Shown piece after piece: positions 8,229 through 15,925 of a DNA stretch of 64,000 bases. Origin of the DNA: an uncultured Holophagaceae bacterium (GTDB lineage Bacteria > Acidobacteriota > Holophagae > Holophagales > Holophagaceae); assembly GCA_903884655.1 (NCBI GenBank), contig CAISFO010000047.1, forward strand, positions 1 to 64,000, written 5' to 3'. The position numbers and the translations under genes were made by a program. Position 1 is the stretch's first letter, and each line of letters starts with the position of its first letter. The notes beneath the pieces are model-generated. The model made no database searches and was not told the origin of the DNA. It saw nothing but the letters and a program-made list of their open reading frames with translations.

Positions 8229-8630
8229 TCAGCGCATGAAGGTCCGAACAGAGCCGCAGACGGAAAGGAGCTGCGGCCCGTCCATGCGCCCGATGATGTT
8301 GCGGATGACCGAGCCCATGACCTGTCTGGCGCCGGCCAGACCCAGGCTGGCGGATTGCTGGCTGATGAACCCGGCCTTGGCGAGCTTCAGCGGTTCCAGG
8401 AAGTAGGCGTCAAGGCCGCTGTTGGTCAAGGTCCCGACCAGGTCCGCGAGGGCATCGCGATACTCCGCGGGATCCTCGGCCTGCTCGAGGGTGTCGAGCA
8501 CGGAGAGGGTTTGCTGATACAGCTCCGGCGAGAGCTGGAAGCGGAGGGACGGCTGGGCCGACGATCGGGTGGCTGGCTTGCCAGGCTGCTTCCCCGGCAG
8601 AGGTGGCTTGGGCTTCGTGGGGCTGACCAT
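8229..8630 (-). CDS. Hypothetical protein (133 aa)
   Basis: A 133-residue protein with a basic, Pro-rich N-terminus (about residues 1-25) and then a helical domain (FQLSPELYQQTLSVLDTLEQ, YRDALADLVGTL, ASLGLAGARQVMGSVIRNIIGRMDG). ATG at 8630 has GATGGGG upstream. There is no signal peptide and no recognised motif. It lies next to the DJ-1 relic in a stretch of lineage-specific small genes. Confidence 0.5.
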   Translation of the reverse strand: MVSPTKPKPPLPGKQPGKPATRSSAQPSLRFQLSPELYQQTLSVLDTLEQAEDPAEYRDALADLVGTLTNSGLDAYFLEPLKLAKAGFISQQSASLGLAGARQVMGSVIRNIIGRMDGPQLLSVCGSVRTFMR

Positions 8631-8726
8631 GCCCCATCATACGCAGCCAGTGCACCCTGGAGCTGGGTCCATGTGGATGATTCAGCCTGGGAAGGGTGTC
8701 CCGCCCCAGGAGGGAAGCGGCATCCG

Positions 8727-8939
8727 TCAGCCTCGCGTTCCGGACCACAGGGACCGGACGGCCCACTTGAAGAAAGACGCCAGGCTCTTTCCGCGTCGTT
8801 CCTGGTGCCTGCGTTCAAGGATATTGGGAAGGCTCTGCAGTCTCCGGTCCACGGCTCGCTGCTCCTCCTTGCGGATGGAGTAGAACAGTAGCCCGAAGAA
8901 GGCTAGGACCAGGAGAATGAGGAGGGTGTTGATTCTCAA
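8727..8939 (-). CDS. Small single-pass membrane protein
   Basis: A 70-residue protein with one N-terminal transmembrane helix (NTLLILLVLAFFGLLFYSI) followed by a very basic cytoplasmic tail (RKEEQRAVDRRLQSLPNILERRHQERRGK). It resembles many short anchored proteins of unknown role. It lies between pyrC and the 133-residue gene on the same strand. Confidence 0.5.
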   Translation of the reverse strand: MRINTLLILLVLAFFGLLFYSIRKEEQRAVDRRLQSLPNILERRHQERRGKSLASFFKWAVRSLWSGTRG

Positions 8940-9043
8940 GGATTCCTGCTGGAGGGAAGGGCCTGAGGATAGTGGCTAGGCGGGCAGAGAACGGTCACTC
9001 CGGATAGTGTGCACCATGTCCCAGGGAGTAGGTGTAAACCGGA

Positions 9044-10336
9044 TCAGTTCCAGACCCGCTTGCCACCCACCCAGGTGCCGAGCACCTTGCCGGGCAGGCT
9101 CCAGCCTTTGAAGGGGGTGTTGTAGGACTTGGACTGGATGAAGGCCCGGTCCACCTGCACCTTCTCGTGGGGATCGAAGAGGACGAAATCCGCGGGCGCT
9201 CCGGGCTTGAGGCTCCCGAGGCCCTGGCGGTCCAGTTGGAAGACCTGGGCGGGTCCTCCGGCCAGCAGGGCGATGGCTCTGGACAGACTGATGACCTGGC
9301 GGTTCACCAGCAGCTCCAGAGTGAGGGGCAGGGCGGTTTCCAGACCGATGACGCCGAAGGCGGCGATGGGCAGCTCCACTTCCTTGTCATCCCAGCCATG
9401 GGGCGCATGGTCCGTGGCGATGGCATCCACGGTGCCGTCCGCGAGGGCTTCCAGCACGGCCTGGATGTCGGCCTCGCTGCGCAGGGGCGGATTCATCTTG
9501 TAGTCACTGTCGAACCGCATCAGCTCCTTGTCCGACAGCGCGAAGTGGTGAGGCGTCACCTCGCAGGTGACATGGAGTCCCCGAGCCTTGGCCTCGCGCA
9601 CCAGGCGCAGGGAGCCCTTGGTGCTGAGGTGGGCCAGATGCAGGTGGCCACCGGTGTGCTCTGCCAGCACGATGTCCCGGGCCACCATGGCCTCCTCCGC
9701 CGCGGCGGGGATGCCCAGGCAGCCGAGCGAAGCGCTCACGGCTCCTTCGTGCATGTAGCCCTTGCCCGCCAGGTCCTTGTCCTCCTCATGGGCCACCACC
9801 GGCACGTCCAGCCAGCGGGTGTATTCCAGAGCCCGGCGCATGAGGGAAGAACTCGAGATGGGCAGGCCGTCATCCGAGAAGGCTATGCAGCCGGCAGCCT
9901 TGAGGGTGCCCATGTCGGACAGTTCCTCGCCCTTCATGTCGCGGCTCACGGTCCCAATGGGGAAGAAGCGGCAGAGGTCGGCCTTGGCCGCCCGGCTGAG
10001 CATCATTTCCGTGATGGCCACGCTGTCGTTCACGGGCTTGGTGTTGGCCATGGCGCAGACCGACGTGAAGCCACCGGCCACTGCCGCCCGGCTGCCGGTC
10101 TCGATGCTCTCCTTGCGAGTCTGGCCCGGCTCCCGGAAGTGCACGTGCAGATCCACGAAACCTGGTGCCAGCACGGCGCCGCCACCATCCAGGACCTCGG
10201 CCCCCGCTGCCTGGGGATGAGTGGCAGCGGCTGCACCGATTGCAAGCACCTTCCCGTCCACCACCAGCAGCGCCCCCGGCCCGTCCAGGCCCTGCACCGG
10301 ATCGACCAGACGGACATTCTTCACGAGGAGGGACAT
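9044..10336 (-). CDS. pyrC: Dihydroorotase (class I, PyrC)
   Basis: A 430-residue amidohydrolase that closes N-carbamoyl-aspartate to dihydroorotate in pyrimidine synthesis. It has the first metal motif DLHVHFREPGQTRKE near residues 58-72, the N-terminal strand LVKNVRLVDP, a HLAHLSTKGS segment, EVTPHHFALSD, and ATDHAPH, the metal Asp motif, near residue 305. Length and motifs fit class I (long) dihydroorotase. The start at 10336 has GGAG upstream. It lies downstream of guaB on the same strand, with the GxxExxY element inserted between them, so purine and pyrimidine genes are neighbours here. Confidence 0.95.
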   Translation of the reverse strand: MSLLVKNVRLVDPVQGLDGPGALLVVDGKVLAIGAAAATHPQAAGAEVLDGGGAVLAPGFVDLHVHFREPGQTRKESIETGSRAAVAGGFTSVCAMANTKPVNDSVAITEMMLSRAAKADLCRFFPIGTVSRDMKGEELSDMGTLKAAGCIAFSDDGLPISSSSLMRRALEYTRWLDVPVVAHEEDKDLAGKGYMHEGAVSASLGCLGIPAAAEEAMVARDIVLAEHTGGHLHLAHLSTKGSLRLVREAKARGLHVTCEVTPHHFALSDKELMRFDSDYKMNPPLRSEADIQAVLEALADGTVDAIATDHAPHGWDDKEVELPIAAFGVIGLETALPLTLELLVNRQVISLSRAIALLAGGPAQVFQLDRQGLGSLKPGAPADFVLFDPHEKVQVDRAFIQSKSYNTPFKGWSLPGKVLGTWVGGKRVWN

Positions 10337-10384
10337 GGGGACTCCGGAATCGGGTCTTGAGCAAGGCACCAAGGCTTAAAGATT

Positions 10385-10431
10385 AAAGAAGAACACCGAT
10401 GAACACCGATAAAAGCTGATGAACACCGAAA
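10385..10431 (+). repeat. Left arm of inverted repeat around the GxxExxY gene
   Basis: About 47 bases built from 10-base units: GAACACCGAT at 10391-10400 and 10401-10410, a variant AAAAGCTGAT at 10411-10420, and GAACACCGAA at 10421-10430, preceded by AAAGAA. Its reverse complement recurs with very few differences at 10826-10874, on the other side of the GxxExxY gene. Confidence 0.9.
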
Positions 10432-10444
10432 AATGCATAGAGGC

Positions 10445-10843
10445 CTAGCGGGAGAGGCGCTTGATCTGGGGTTTGAGGGAGCCGAAGTTGATAAGGAGAC
10501 AGGTGGGCAGGCCCATGGCCTTCAGGTAGTGGAGGCCCTGAGCCGTGTGGGCGTCTTCTAAGGCCCTGCTGGCTTTCAGTTCGATGAGCAGTCTCCCCTC
10601 GACGGCCAAGTCGGAAATGCAGCTGCCCACCACCTGATTCTGATAGGACACGGTGATCGGAACCTGCTGCTCGAAGGCCAGTCCGGCTCCCTGAAGTTCA
10701 ATGGCCAGCGCGTTCTCGTACACCTTCTCCAGGAATCCCGACCCCAGCGAGTTCGCCACCTTGAACACTAGTCCGATCACGACTTCGGTCAACGGATCAT
10801 GATCCGACTGCAGCACCTTGTCTTGATCGGTGTTCATCAGCAT
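10445..10843 (-). CDS. GxxExxY protein (PD-(D/E)XK nuclease-like)
   Basis: A 132-residue protein of the GxxExxY family. The name motif is visible as GFLEKVY near residues 36-42. The later core has an Asp (CISDLAV) followed by LLIELKAS, giving D-x(9)-ExK, as expected for a PD-(D/E)XK nuclease fold, and the C-terminus has HYLKAMGLPTCLLINFG. Its ATG (10843, or a second at 10837) lies inside the right inverted repeat, so residues MNTD are encoded by a repeat unit. There is no Shine-Dalgarno sequence at the usual distance. The biological role of the family is not established. The gene sits between guaB and pyrC, where it interrupts the block. Confidence 0.88.
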   Translation of the reverse strand: MLMNTDQDKVLQSDHDPLTEVVIGLVFKVANSLGSGFLEKVYENALAIELQGAGLAFEQQVPITVSYQNQVVGSCISDLAVEGRLLIELKASRALEDAHTAQGLHYLKAMGLPTCLLINFGSLKPQIKRLSR

Positions 10844-10874
10844 TTATCGGTGTTCATCGGTGTTCCTTCTTTTC
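10826..10874 (-). repeat. Right arm of inverted repeat around the GxxExxY gene
   Basis: On the minus strand this reads AAGAAGGAACACCGATGAAC and onward, with perfect GAACACCGAT units at 10856-10865, 10846-10855 and 10826-10835, and ATAAATGCTG between the second and third. It matches the left arm almost base for base in inverted orientation. It holds the ATG of the GxxExxY gene and ends four bases from the guaB stop codon. Confidence 0.9.
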
Positions 10875-10878
10875 TTCC

Positions 10879-12339
10879 CTACTCCATCCGGTAGTTCGGC
10901 GCTTCCTTGGTGATCATGACGTCATGGGCGTGGCTTTCCCGGAGGCCGGAGCCGCTGATCTCGACGAAGGTGGCCTTCTGCTGGAAGTCGGCGATGCTCT
11001 GGCCGCCGCTGAGGCCCATGCCCGCCCGCAACCCGCCCATGAGCTGGGTGACCAGGTCGCCCATCTTCCCCTTGTAGGGCACCTGGCCCTCGATACCCTC
11101 GGGCACCAGCTTGGTGTCGTCCTTACCTTCCTGGAAATAGCGATCCTTGCTACCCTGCTTCATGGCGCCCAGGCTGCCCATGCCGCGGTAGGCCTTGAAG
11201 GTGCGCCCGCCGTAGAAGATGGTCTCGCCCGGGGCCTCGTCCGTGCCCGCGAAGAGGCTGCCGATCATGACGGCGCTGGCTCCGGCCGCGATGGCCTTGG
11301 CCACATCGCCGCTGAACTTGATGCCGCCATCGGCAATGCAGGGCACACCCGCCTCGCGACAGGCCCGGCTGGCCTCGGCCACGGCGGTGATCTGGGGCAT
11401 GCCCGCGCCGGTGACGATGCGGGTGGTGCAGATGGAGCCAGGCCCGATGCCGATCTTCACGGCGTCCGCCCCGGCCTCGCAGAGGTCCTTCGCGCCCCTG
11501 TAGGTGGCCACGTTGCCGGCGATGAGGGAGACGGAAGGATGGGCCCGCTTCAGGGCCCGCACGGCGTCCAGCACGCCCTGGCTGTGGCCGTGGGAGCTGT
11601 CCAGGCAGAGCACATCCGCCTGGGCTTCCACCAGCGCTGCGGCGCGATCCAGCAGGTCCTTGCCCACGCCCAGGGCGGCGCCCACCCGCAGGCGGCCGAA
11701 ACTGTCCTTGCAGGCATTGGGATATTCGATGGATTTCTCGATGTCCTTGACGGTGATGAGCCCCTTGAGCTGGCCCTGGCCATCCACCACCAGCAGCTTC
11801 TCGATGCGGTGCCGCTGCAGGATGGCCCTGGCCTCCTGGAGGGTGGTGCCCACGGGCACGGTGACCAGGTTGTCCTTGGTCATGGCCTCGCGCACGGGGA
11901 TGTCCCAGCGGGTCTCGAAGCGCAGGTCGCGGTTGGTGAGGATGCCCACCAGCCGGTGGCCTTCTACCACGGGCACGCCGCTGATGCGGAACTTGGCCAT
12001 CAGGGCCTCGGCGTCGCGGATGGGGGCGTCGGGCTCGATGGTGATGGGATCGGTGATCATGCCCGACTCGCTGCGTTTCACTTTGTCCACTTCCTCCGCC
12101 TGCCGCTCGGGGCTCAGGTTTTTGTGGACGATGCCGAGGCCGCCCAGCTGGGCCAGGGCGATGGCCATGCGGCTTTCCGTCACCGTGTCCATGGCGGCTG
12201 AGATCAAGGGGATGCGCAGGCCGATGGTCTTCGTTAACTGCGTGTTCAGGTCCACTTGGTTGGGATGGAGTTCCGAAAAGCCAGGGACGAGCAGAACATC
12301 ATCAAACGTGAGGGCACGCAGCAGGGGCAAGGTCAGCAT
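10879..12339 (-). CDS. guaB: IMP dehydrogenase
   Basis: A 486-residue enzyme that oxidises IMP to XMP with NAD, the first committed step to GMP. It has the N-terminal [11 protein letters not shown], a pair of CBS domains (about residues 90-205, including [11 protein letters not shown] and [13 protein letters not shown]), and the catalytic loop [11 protein letters not shown] near residue 300 with the nucleophile Cys. [11 protein letters not shown] and the flap region follow, ending [13 protein letters not shown]. Length is normal for bacteria. The start ATG at 12339 has AGG upstream. It is on the same strand as pyrC. Confidence 0.97.
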   Translation of the reverse strand: MLTLPLLRALTFDDVLLVPGFSELHPNQVDLNTQLTKTIGLRIPLISAAMDTVTESRMAIALAQLGGLGIVHKNLSPERQAEEVDKVKRSESGMITDPITIEPDAPIRDAEALMAKFRISGVPVVEGHRLVGILTNRDLRFETRWDIPVREAMTKDNLVTVPVGTTLQEARAILQRHRIEKLLVVDGQGQLKGLITVKDIEKSIEYPNACKDSFGRLRVGAALGVGKDLLDRAAALVEAQADVLCLDSSHGHSQGVLDAVRALKRAHPSVSLIAGNVATYRGAKDLCEAGADAVKIGIGPGSICTTRIVTGAGMPQITAVAEASRACREAGVPCIADGGIKFSGDVAKAIAAGASAVMIGSLFAGTDEAPGETIFYGGRTFKAYRGMGSLGAMKQGSKDRYFQEGKDDTKLVPEGIEGQVPYKGKMGDLVTQLMGGLRAGMGLSGGQSIADFQQKATFVEISGSGLRESHAHDVMITKEAPNYRME

Positions 12340-12390
12340 GAGAAGCCTTTTTTCTGGACCCGCACACGCGGGACCTTGCAGCCCATGGTC

Positions 12391-13332
12391 TCATGGCGCG
12401 GGCAGGGGTTCCAGCGGGTGGAAACACCGCAGGCCCTCGCTCGTCGTTCCCCTCCAGGGCACTTCACGGACGCACCGGTCTTGTGTGCGAGGACAACGGG
12501 GACGGAAGGCGCACCCACCCGCGGGCCGGTCCTGGGGCGCCGGAAGGTAGCTGGAATCCTGGGAGTCCTGGTGCCTGGCCGCCGCCAGCAACCGGGCGGT
12601 GTAGGGGTGGCCTGGTTTCGTGAGCAGTCGGGTGGCTGGACCGGCCTCCAGGAGCTGGCCGCCATACAGCACCAGGAGCCGATCACAGGCCAGGGCCGCC
12701 AGGGCCAGGTCATGGGTGATCCAGAGAACGCCGAGACCACGCTCGCGGTGGAGCTGCAGCACCAGATCCAGAAAACCCCTCTGGGCCAGGGGATCCAGGG
12801 CGGTGGTGGGCTCGTCCAGCACCAGCAGCTCTGGATCGCAGGAGAGGGCCATGGCCAGGCCGAGGCGCTGGCACTGGCCACCGCTTAGCTGATGAGGAAA
12901 GCGCTCCAGGAAGTCCGTCTGGGTCGGCAGGCCCAACTGCGTGAGGAGAGGCCCCAGGCGGTCCAGAGACTGTTGCGAGGATTCCCGGAAGTGGACGCCT
13001 GGGAGCAGAGCCAAGTGCTCTTCCACTGTGAGCAGGGGGCTCAGGGCCTGGAGGGGATCCTGGGGCACCCAGGCCAGCCGACGGCCACGGAGGGTGTCCC
13101 GGCCCCGGCCCGGGCGATTCATGGGGATTCCGAAGGCTGAGATCGATCCAGCCCTTTGGCGCACGCCCTGAGGCAGCACCCCGAACAAGGCTTGCACCAG
13201 CAGGCTTTTCCCCGAGCCGCTTTCCCCCACCAGTCCCAGCCGTTCTCCACGGGCGAGGGACAGGGTCAACGGCCCCAGAAGGCTCACGCCATCCGCCCGC
13301 TGCAGGTTGAGAGCCTCGACAATCAGGGACAT
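12391..13332 (-). CDS. Oligopeptide/dipeptide-type ABC transporter ATP-binding protein
   Basis: A 313-residue ABC ATPase. Walker A is GESGSGKS near residues 37-44, the signature is LSGGQCQRLGLAMAL, Walker B is ELLVLDEPTTALDP, and the switch His is in WITHDLA. The C-terminal extension AFRPRCPRTQDRCVREVP with its cysteine pattern is the oligopeptide/dipeptide transporter C-terminal region of the DppD/OppD/OppF group. No permease or binding-protein gene is adjacent, so it is an orphan here or works with subunits encoded elsewhere. Start at 13332 is the ATG that begins the conserved sequence; an upstream TTG at 13377 is open but not conserved. Confidence 0.85.
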   Translation of the reverse strand: MSLIVEALNLQRADGVSLLGPLTLSLARGERLGLVGESGSGKSLLVQALFGVLPQGVRQRAGSISAFGIPMNRPGRGRDTLRGRRLAWVPQDPLQALSPLLTVEEHLALLPGVHFRESSQQSLDRLGPLLTQLGLPTQTDFLERFPHQLSGGQCQRLGLAMALSCDPELLVLDEPTTALDPLAQRGFLDLVLQLHRERGLGVLWITHDLALAALACDRLLVLYGGQLLEAGPATRLLTKPGHPYTARLLAAARHQDSQDSSYLPAPQDRPAGGCAFRPRCPRTQDRCVREVPWRGTTSEGLRCFHPLEPLPAP

Positions 13333-13481
13333 GCCGGAATGATGGTATGGAAGTGTTGCGTTGTAAGTAAGTTCCAAACGAGCGTGGATTTGGTCTTGAC
13401 GCCTTCTTGGGTGGTCCTAACCTTGGGCCACCCAATCACCCTGCGGGATTCGAACCAGTCCCGCCATGGCATGGAGGAATC

Positions 13482-13715
13482 ATGGATTTTTTGCGCCCAG
13501 ACATTCAGGAGCGCCTGATGAAAGAACACTTTGAATTCCGCAAGCTCATGGAAGAGCACAAATCCGCAGATACGCGGCTGGGTGATCTCCAGAAAAAGCC
13601 CAGTCTTTCCGCCAGGGAGACACTGGAAGAAGTGGAACTGAAAAAGATCAAATTGCGGGCAAAGGAAAGGATCTATCACATCGTGCAGGAGGTCTCAAGG
13701 CGAGCCGAACAGTAG
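13482..13715 (+). CDS. DUF465 / YdcH-family small protein
   Basis: A 77-residue protein, almost all helix and highly charged, matching the DUF465 (YdcH) pattern: EFRKLMEEHKSADTRLGDLQ followed by LEEVELKKIKLRAKERIYHIV. Members form helical hairpins of unknown role. The start at 13482 has GGAGGA four bases upstream; the open frame extends upstream to 13407 but without family sequence. A strong terminator follows at 13737, so it is probably a single-gene transcript. Confidence 0.85.
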   Translation: MDFLRPDIQERLMKEHFEFRKLMEEHKSADTRLGDLQKKPSLSARETLEEVELKKIKLRAKERIYHIVQEVSRRAEQ

Positions 13716-13736
13716 ACCCCCGCACTCGCAGGAGAA

Positions 13737-13766
13737 GCCCCGGGAATTGGCCCGGGGCTTCGTTTT
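13737..13766 (+). terminator. Rho-independent terminator after the DUF465 gene
   Basis: Perfect eight-base stem GCCCCGGG (13737-13744), a six-base loop AATTGG, and CCCGGGGC (13751-13758), followed by TTCGTTTTAT. Confidence 0.88.
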
Positions 13767-13858
13767 ATGTTAACATCAATTAATATTAAATTTGCGATGT
13801 ACCGTGGTAGGAATGTGGATTCCCACAATGAATCAGCTTTCCTCCCACAGGAGCTGTC

Positions 13859-14428
13859 GTGCCAGATGTCTTCCAGGAACGAAGGCAACAGCGGCCCTTC
13901 CGCATCATTTACATTCCCCTGGATGCTTTTGTCGAGCGGTTCATCCTGCAGAGAAAGGGAGCCGAGGCGGCATCCCCGGCGGAGGAGCCCCTCAGTCCTC
14001 CTCCTTCACTCAGCGAAAAGGCCGCCCCCTGGAAGTGCGGTGTGCCGCAGTTGGACGAGCAGTACGAGGCAGTATTCAAGGCGATCCGGCAGTTCCAGGC
14101 CGCCTTCAAGTCCGGGCCAGAGCCCGCGGTCATGAAGCGGAGACTGGAGTACCTGGTGCGCTGTGTGGAAGGGCATCTTGCCCTGGAGGAAGCGTACCTC
14201 GAGCACCTCGGCTTTCCAGGCCGGAATGAGCACCTGCTGGGCCACCGGGCCTTTCGGCACCAGCTCCAGGCCCTTAGCTCCCGCCTCATGGATGGGGACC
14301 CCGGGGCCGGCATGGAGCTCTCCCATCTGCTGTTCACCTGGTTGAAGCGACATGTCATGCGTGAGGATGCGGCCTGGGTCGATTACGCCAAGGTGCCCCA
14401 TGATCCTCCGGGGCAGATCCACGCCTAG
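13859..14428 (+). CDS. Hemerythrin-like protein with one iron ligand replaced
   Basis: A 189-residue protein starting at a GTG (13859) with AGGAG six bases upstream. Residues 55-180 match bacteriohemerythrin, a four-helix O2-binding di-iron protein. Six of the seven ligands are present with exact family spacing: H106, E110, H125, H129, H165 and D170. The seventh, the first His in the DEQH motif, is replaced by Tyr69 (LDEQYEAV). The first 50 residues (FRIIYIPLDAFVERFILQ and a Pro/Ser-rich linker) are not part of the hemerythrin fold. The site may bind only one iron, or a different metal pair, or work as a sensor. Confidence 0.85.
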   Translation: MPDVFQERRQQRPFRIIYIPLDAFVERFILQRKGAEAASPAEEPLSPPPSLSEKAAPWKCGVPQLDEQYEAVFKAIRQFQAAFKSGPEPAVMKRRLEYLVRCVEGHLALEEAYLEHLGFPGRNEHLLGHRAFRHQLQALSSRLMDGDPGAGMELSHLLFTWLKRHVMREDAAWVDYAKVPHDPPGQIHA

Positions 14429-14533
14429 GCGGAATCAGGCTGGGAGGAACCTCGGCCGATAGGGTTCACCCACCCTCCGCGCTTGGGCGGAATCAGGTTG
14501 GGAGGAACCTCGGCCGATAGGGTTCACCCACCC
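14428..14533 (+). repeat. 48-base direct repeat at the hutI 3' end
   Basis: The 48 bases 14428-14475 recur at 14486-14533 with one mismatch (period 58). The second copy carries the last 13 codons and stop of hutI (minus strand); the first copy lies just past the stop. It looks like a recent tandem duplication of the gene's end. Confidence 0.92.
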
Positions 14534-15701
14534 AGTACACCAACTCCAACAGGTCGTCGACATCCCACAGCAGCAGTTCCGCCCGGCCGCCGGGATGCAG
14601 ATGACCCAGGTCGCCCCTGCGCAGGCTGCCTGCAGCGTGGAGGGTCATGGCCGTGAAACTTTCCTCGAAGGTCAGGCGCAGCTGCAGGCAGCCCAGACGC
14701 AGGATGGAGAGCGGATCCACGCAGGGGCACGATCCTGGATTGAAGTCCGTGGCCAAGGCCACGCGACAACCCGCCTCGATCATCCTCCGGGCCGGCGCCC
14801 AGTCGCGCATGCCCAGGAACAGGGTGGTTCCAGGCAGCAGTACCGGCGTGACCTCCGCAGCGGCCATGGCCTTCATGCCCGCATCGCTGCAGAACATGAG
14901 GTGGTCGGCGCTGGCCGCGCCCAGCTCTGCAGCTAGCTCAGCACCGCCGGTCCACGTCAGCTCATCGGCGTGCACCCGCGGGACAAGGCCCAGGCGCTTT
15001 CCGGCCGCGAAGATGCGCCGACCCTGCGCCACGCTGAACACCCCTGTCTCCACGAACACATCGCAGAACCGCGCCACGCCGGGATGGCGGCGCACCAGTT
15101 CCGGAAGCCAGTCTTCGGCCACGGCGCGGGCATTGGCCTCGGCATCGCCCTTGAATTCAGGCGCCAGGTCATGGGCGGGCAAAAGCGTCACATCCAGGCT
15201 CCAGCCCCGCCGCTTCAGCTCCGCATAGGCGGCCGTGAGGCGCGCTTCCGCCTCCAGTTCCAGGCCGTAGCCCGTCTTGCACTCCAGATGGACGACCCCG
15301 CGTTCGCGGAAGGCGCGCAGCCGTGACTCGCCCGCCGCCACCAGATCATCGACCGTGGCCCCACGGGTGGCGCGCATCGTCTCCCGGATGCCGCCGCCCT
15401 CAGCGGCGAGCTGCTGGTAACTTACCCCATGGAGCCGCCTGTTGAACTCGCCGCTGCGGTTGCCGCCGAAGAGCAGGTGCGTGTGCGGATCCACAAAGCC
15501 CGGCGTGGCCCAGGCGCCACCACCGTCCACCCGGGGGACATCGGCCCAGGCCGCCGGCAGATCCACCGCCCGGCCCAGCCAGGCCACCCGGCCCCCTTCC
15601 ATCGCCAGCACCGCGTCCGGTATGCGATCCACCGCCCAGGCCCGGGCGGGATCAGGGGTCAGCAGCCCCCGGAGGTTCACAAGCACGCGGCGATCCGGCA
15701 T
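14493..15701 (-). CDS. hutI: Imidazolonepropionase
   Basis: A 402-residue amidohydrolase of histidine breakdown that opens 4-imidazolone-5-propionate to N-formimino-glutamate. The metal motif PGFVDPHTHLLFGGNRSGEF near residues 68-87 matches HutI, followed by GGGIRETMRATR, ECKTGYGLELEAE, DVTLLPAHDLAPEFKG and VHADELTWTGGAEL, and ATDFNPGSCPC near residue 315. The start ATG at 15701 begins the conserved sequence, with a poor ribosome site. No hutH, hutU or hutG is in the window, so it is isolated. Its 3' end is duplicated downstream. Confidence 0.93.
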   Translation of the reverse strand: MPDRRVLVNLRGLLTPDPARAWAVDRIPDAVLAMEGGRVAWLGRAVDLPAAWADVPRVDGGGAWATPGFVDPHTHLLFGGNRSGEFNRRLHGVSYQQLAAEGGGIRETMRATRGATVDDLVAAGESRLRAFRERGVVHLECKTGYGLELEAEARLTAAYAELKRRGWSLDVTLLPAHDLAPEFKGDAEANARAVAEDWLPELVRRHPGVARFCDVFVETGVFSVAQGRRIFAAGKRLGLVPRVHADELTWTGGAELAAELGAASADHLMFCSDAGMKAMAAAEVTPVLLPGTTLFLGMRDWAPARRMIEAGCRVALATDFNPGSCPCVDPLSILRLGCLQLRLTFEESFTAMTLHAAGSLRRGDLGHLHPGGRAELLLWDVDDLLELVYWVGEPYRPRFLPT

Positions 15702-15925
15702 GGGACCAGTCTGCCAGGGATGCGAAGGGAGATCGCCAGCAGTCCGATGGAGATGTTGAGTGCACGATTCCAGGAGCCGTTCCCCGCACCAGGATCCTTC
15801 TTTCGGAGGTGGGCTGCCCCTTTTCGCTGGCCCCAATCTGGGGCCCTGGTCAGAATGAGGCACCCGCCCTTCTCACCCGAACATCGGGCCCTTTTTTTTC
15901 AGCCACTCTCCACGGGTACCCGCCG

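Noticed and set aside
9167-10360. 397-codon plus-strand frame opposite pyrC
   Set aside because: It lies entirely over the dihydroorotase gene and has low-complexity His/Gln/Gly content.
15829-15899. Hairpin GGCCCC-aatct-GGGGCC and a T-run upstream of the propeller gene as an attenuator
   Set aside because: The hairpin and T-run are 46 bases apart, so the usual terminator or attenuator form is not met.
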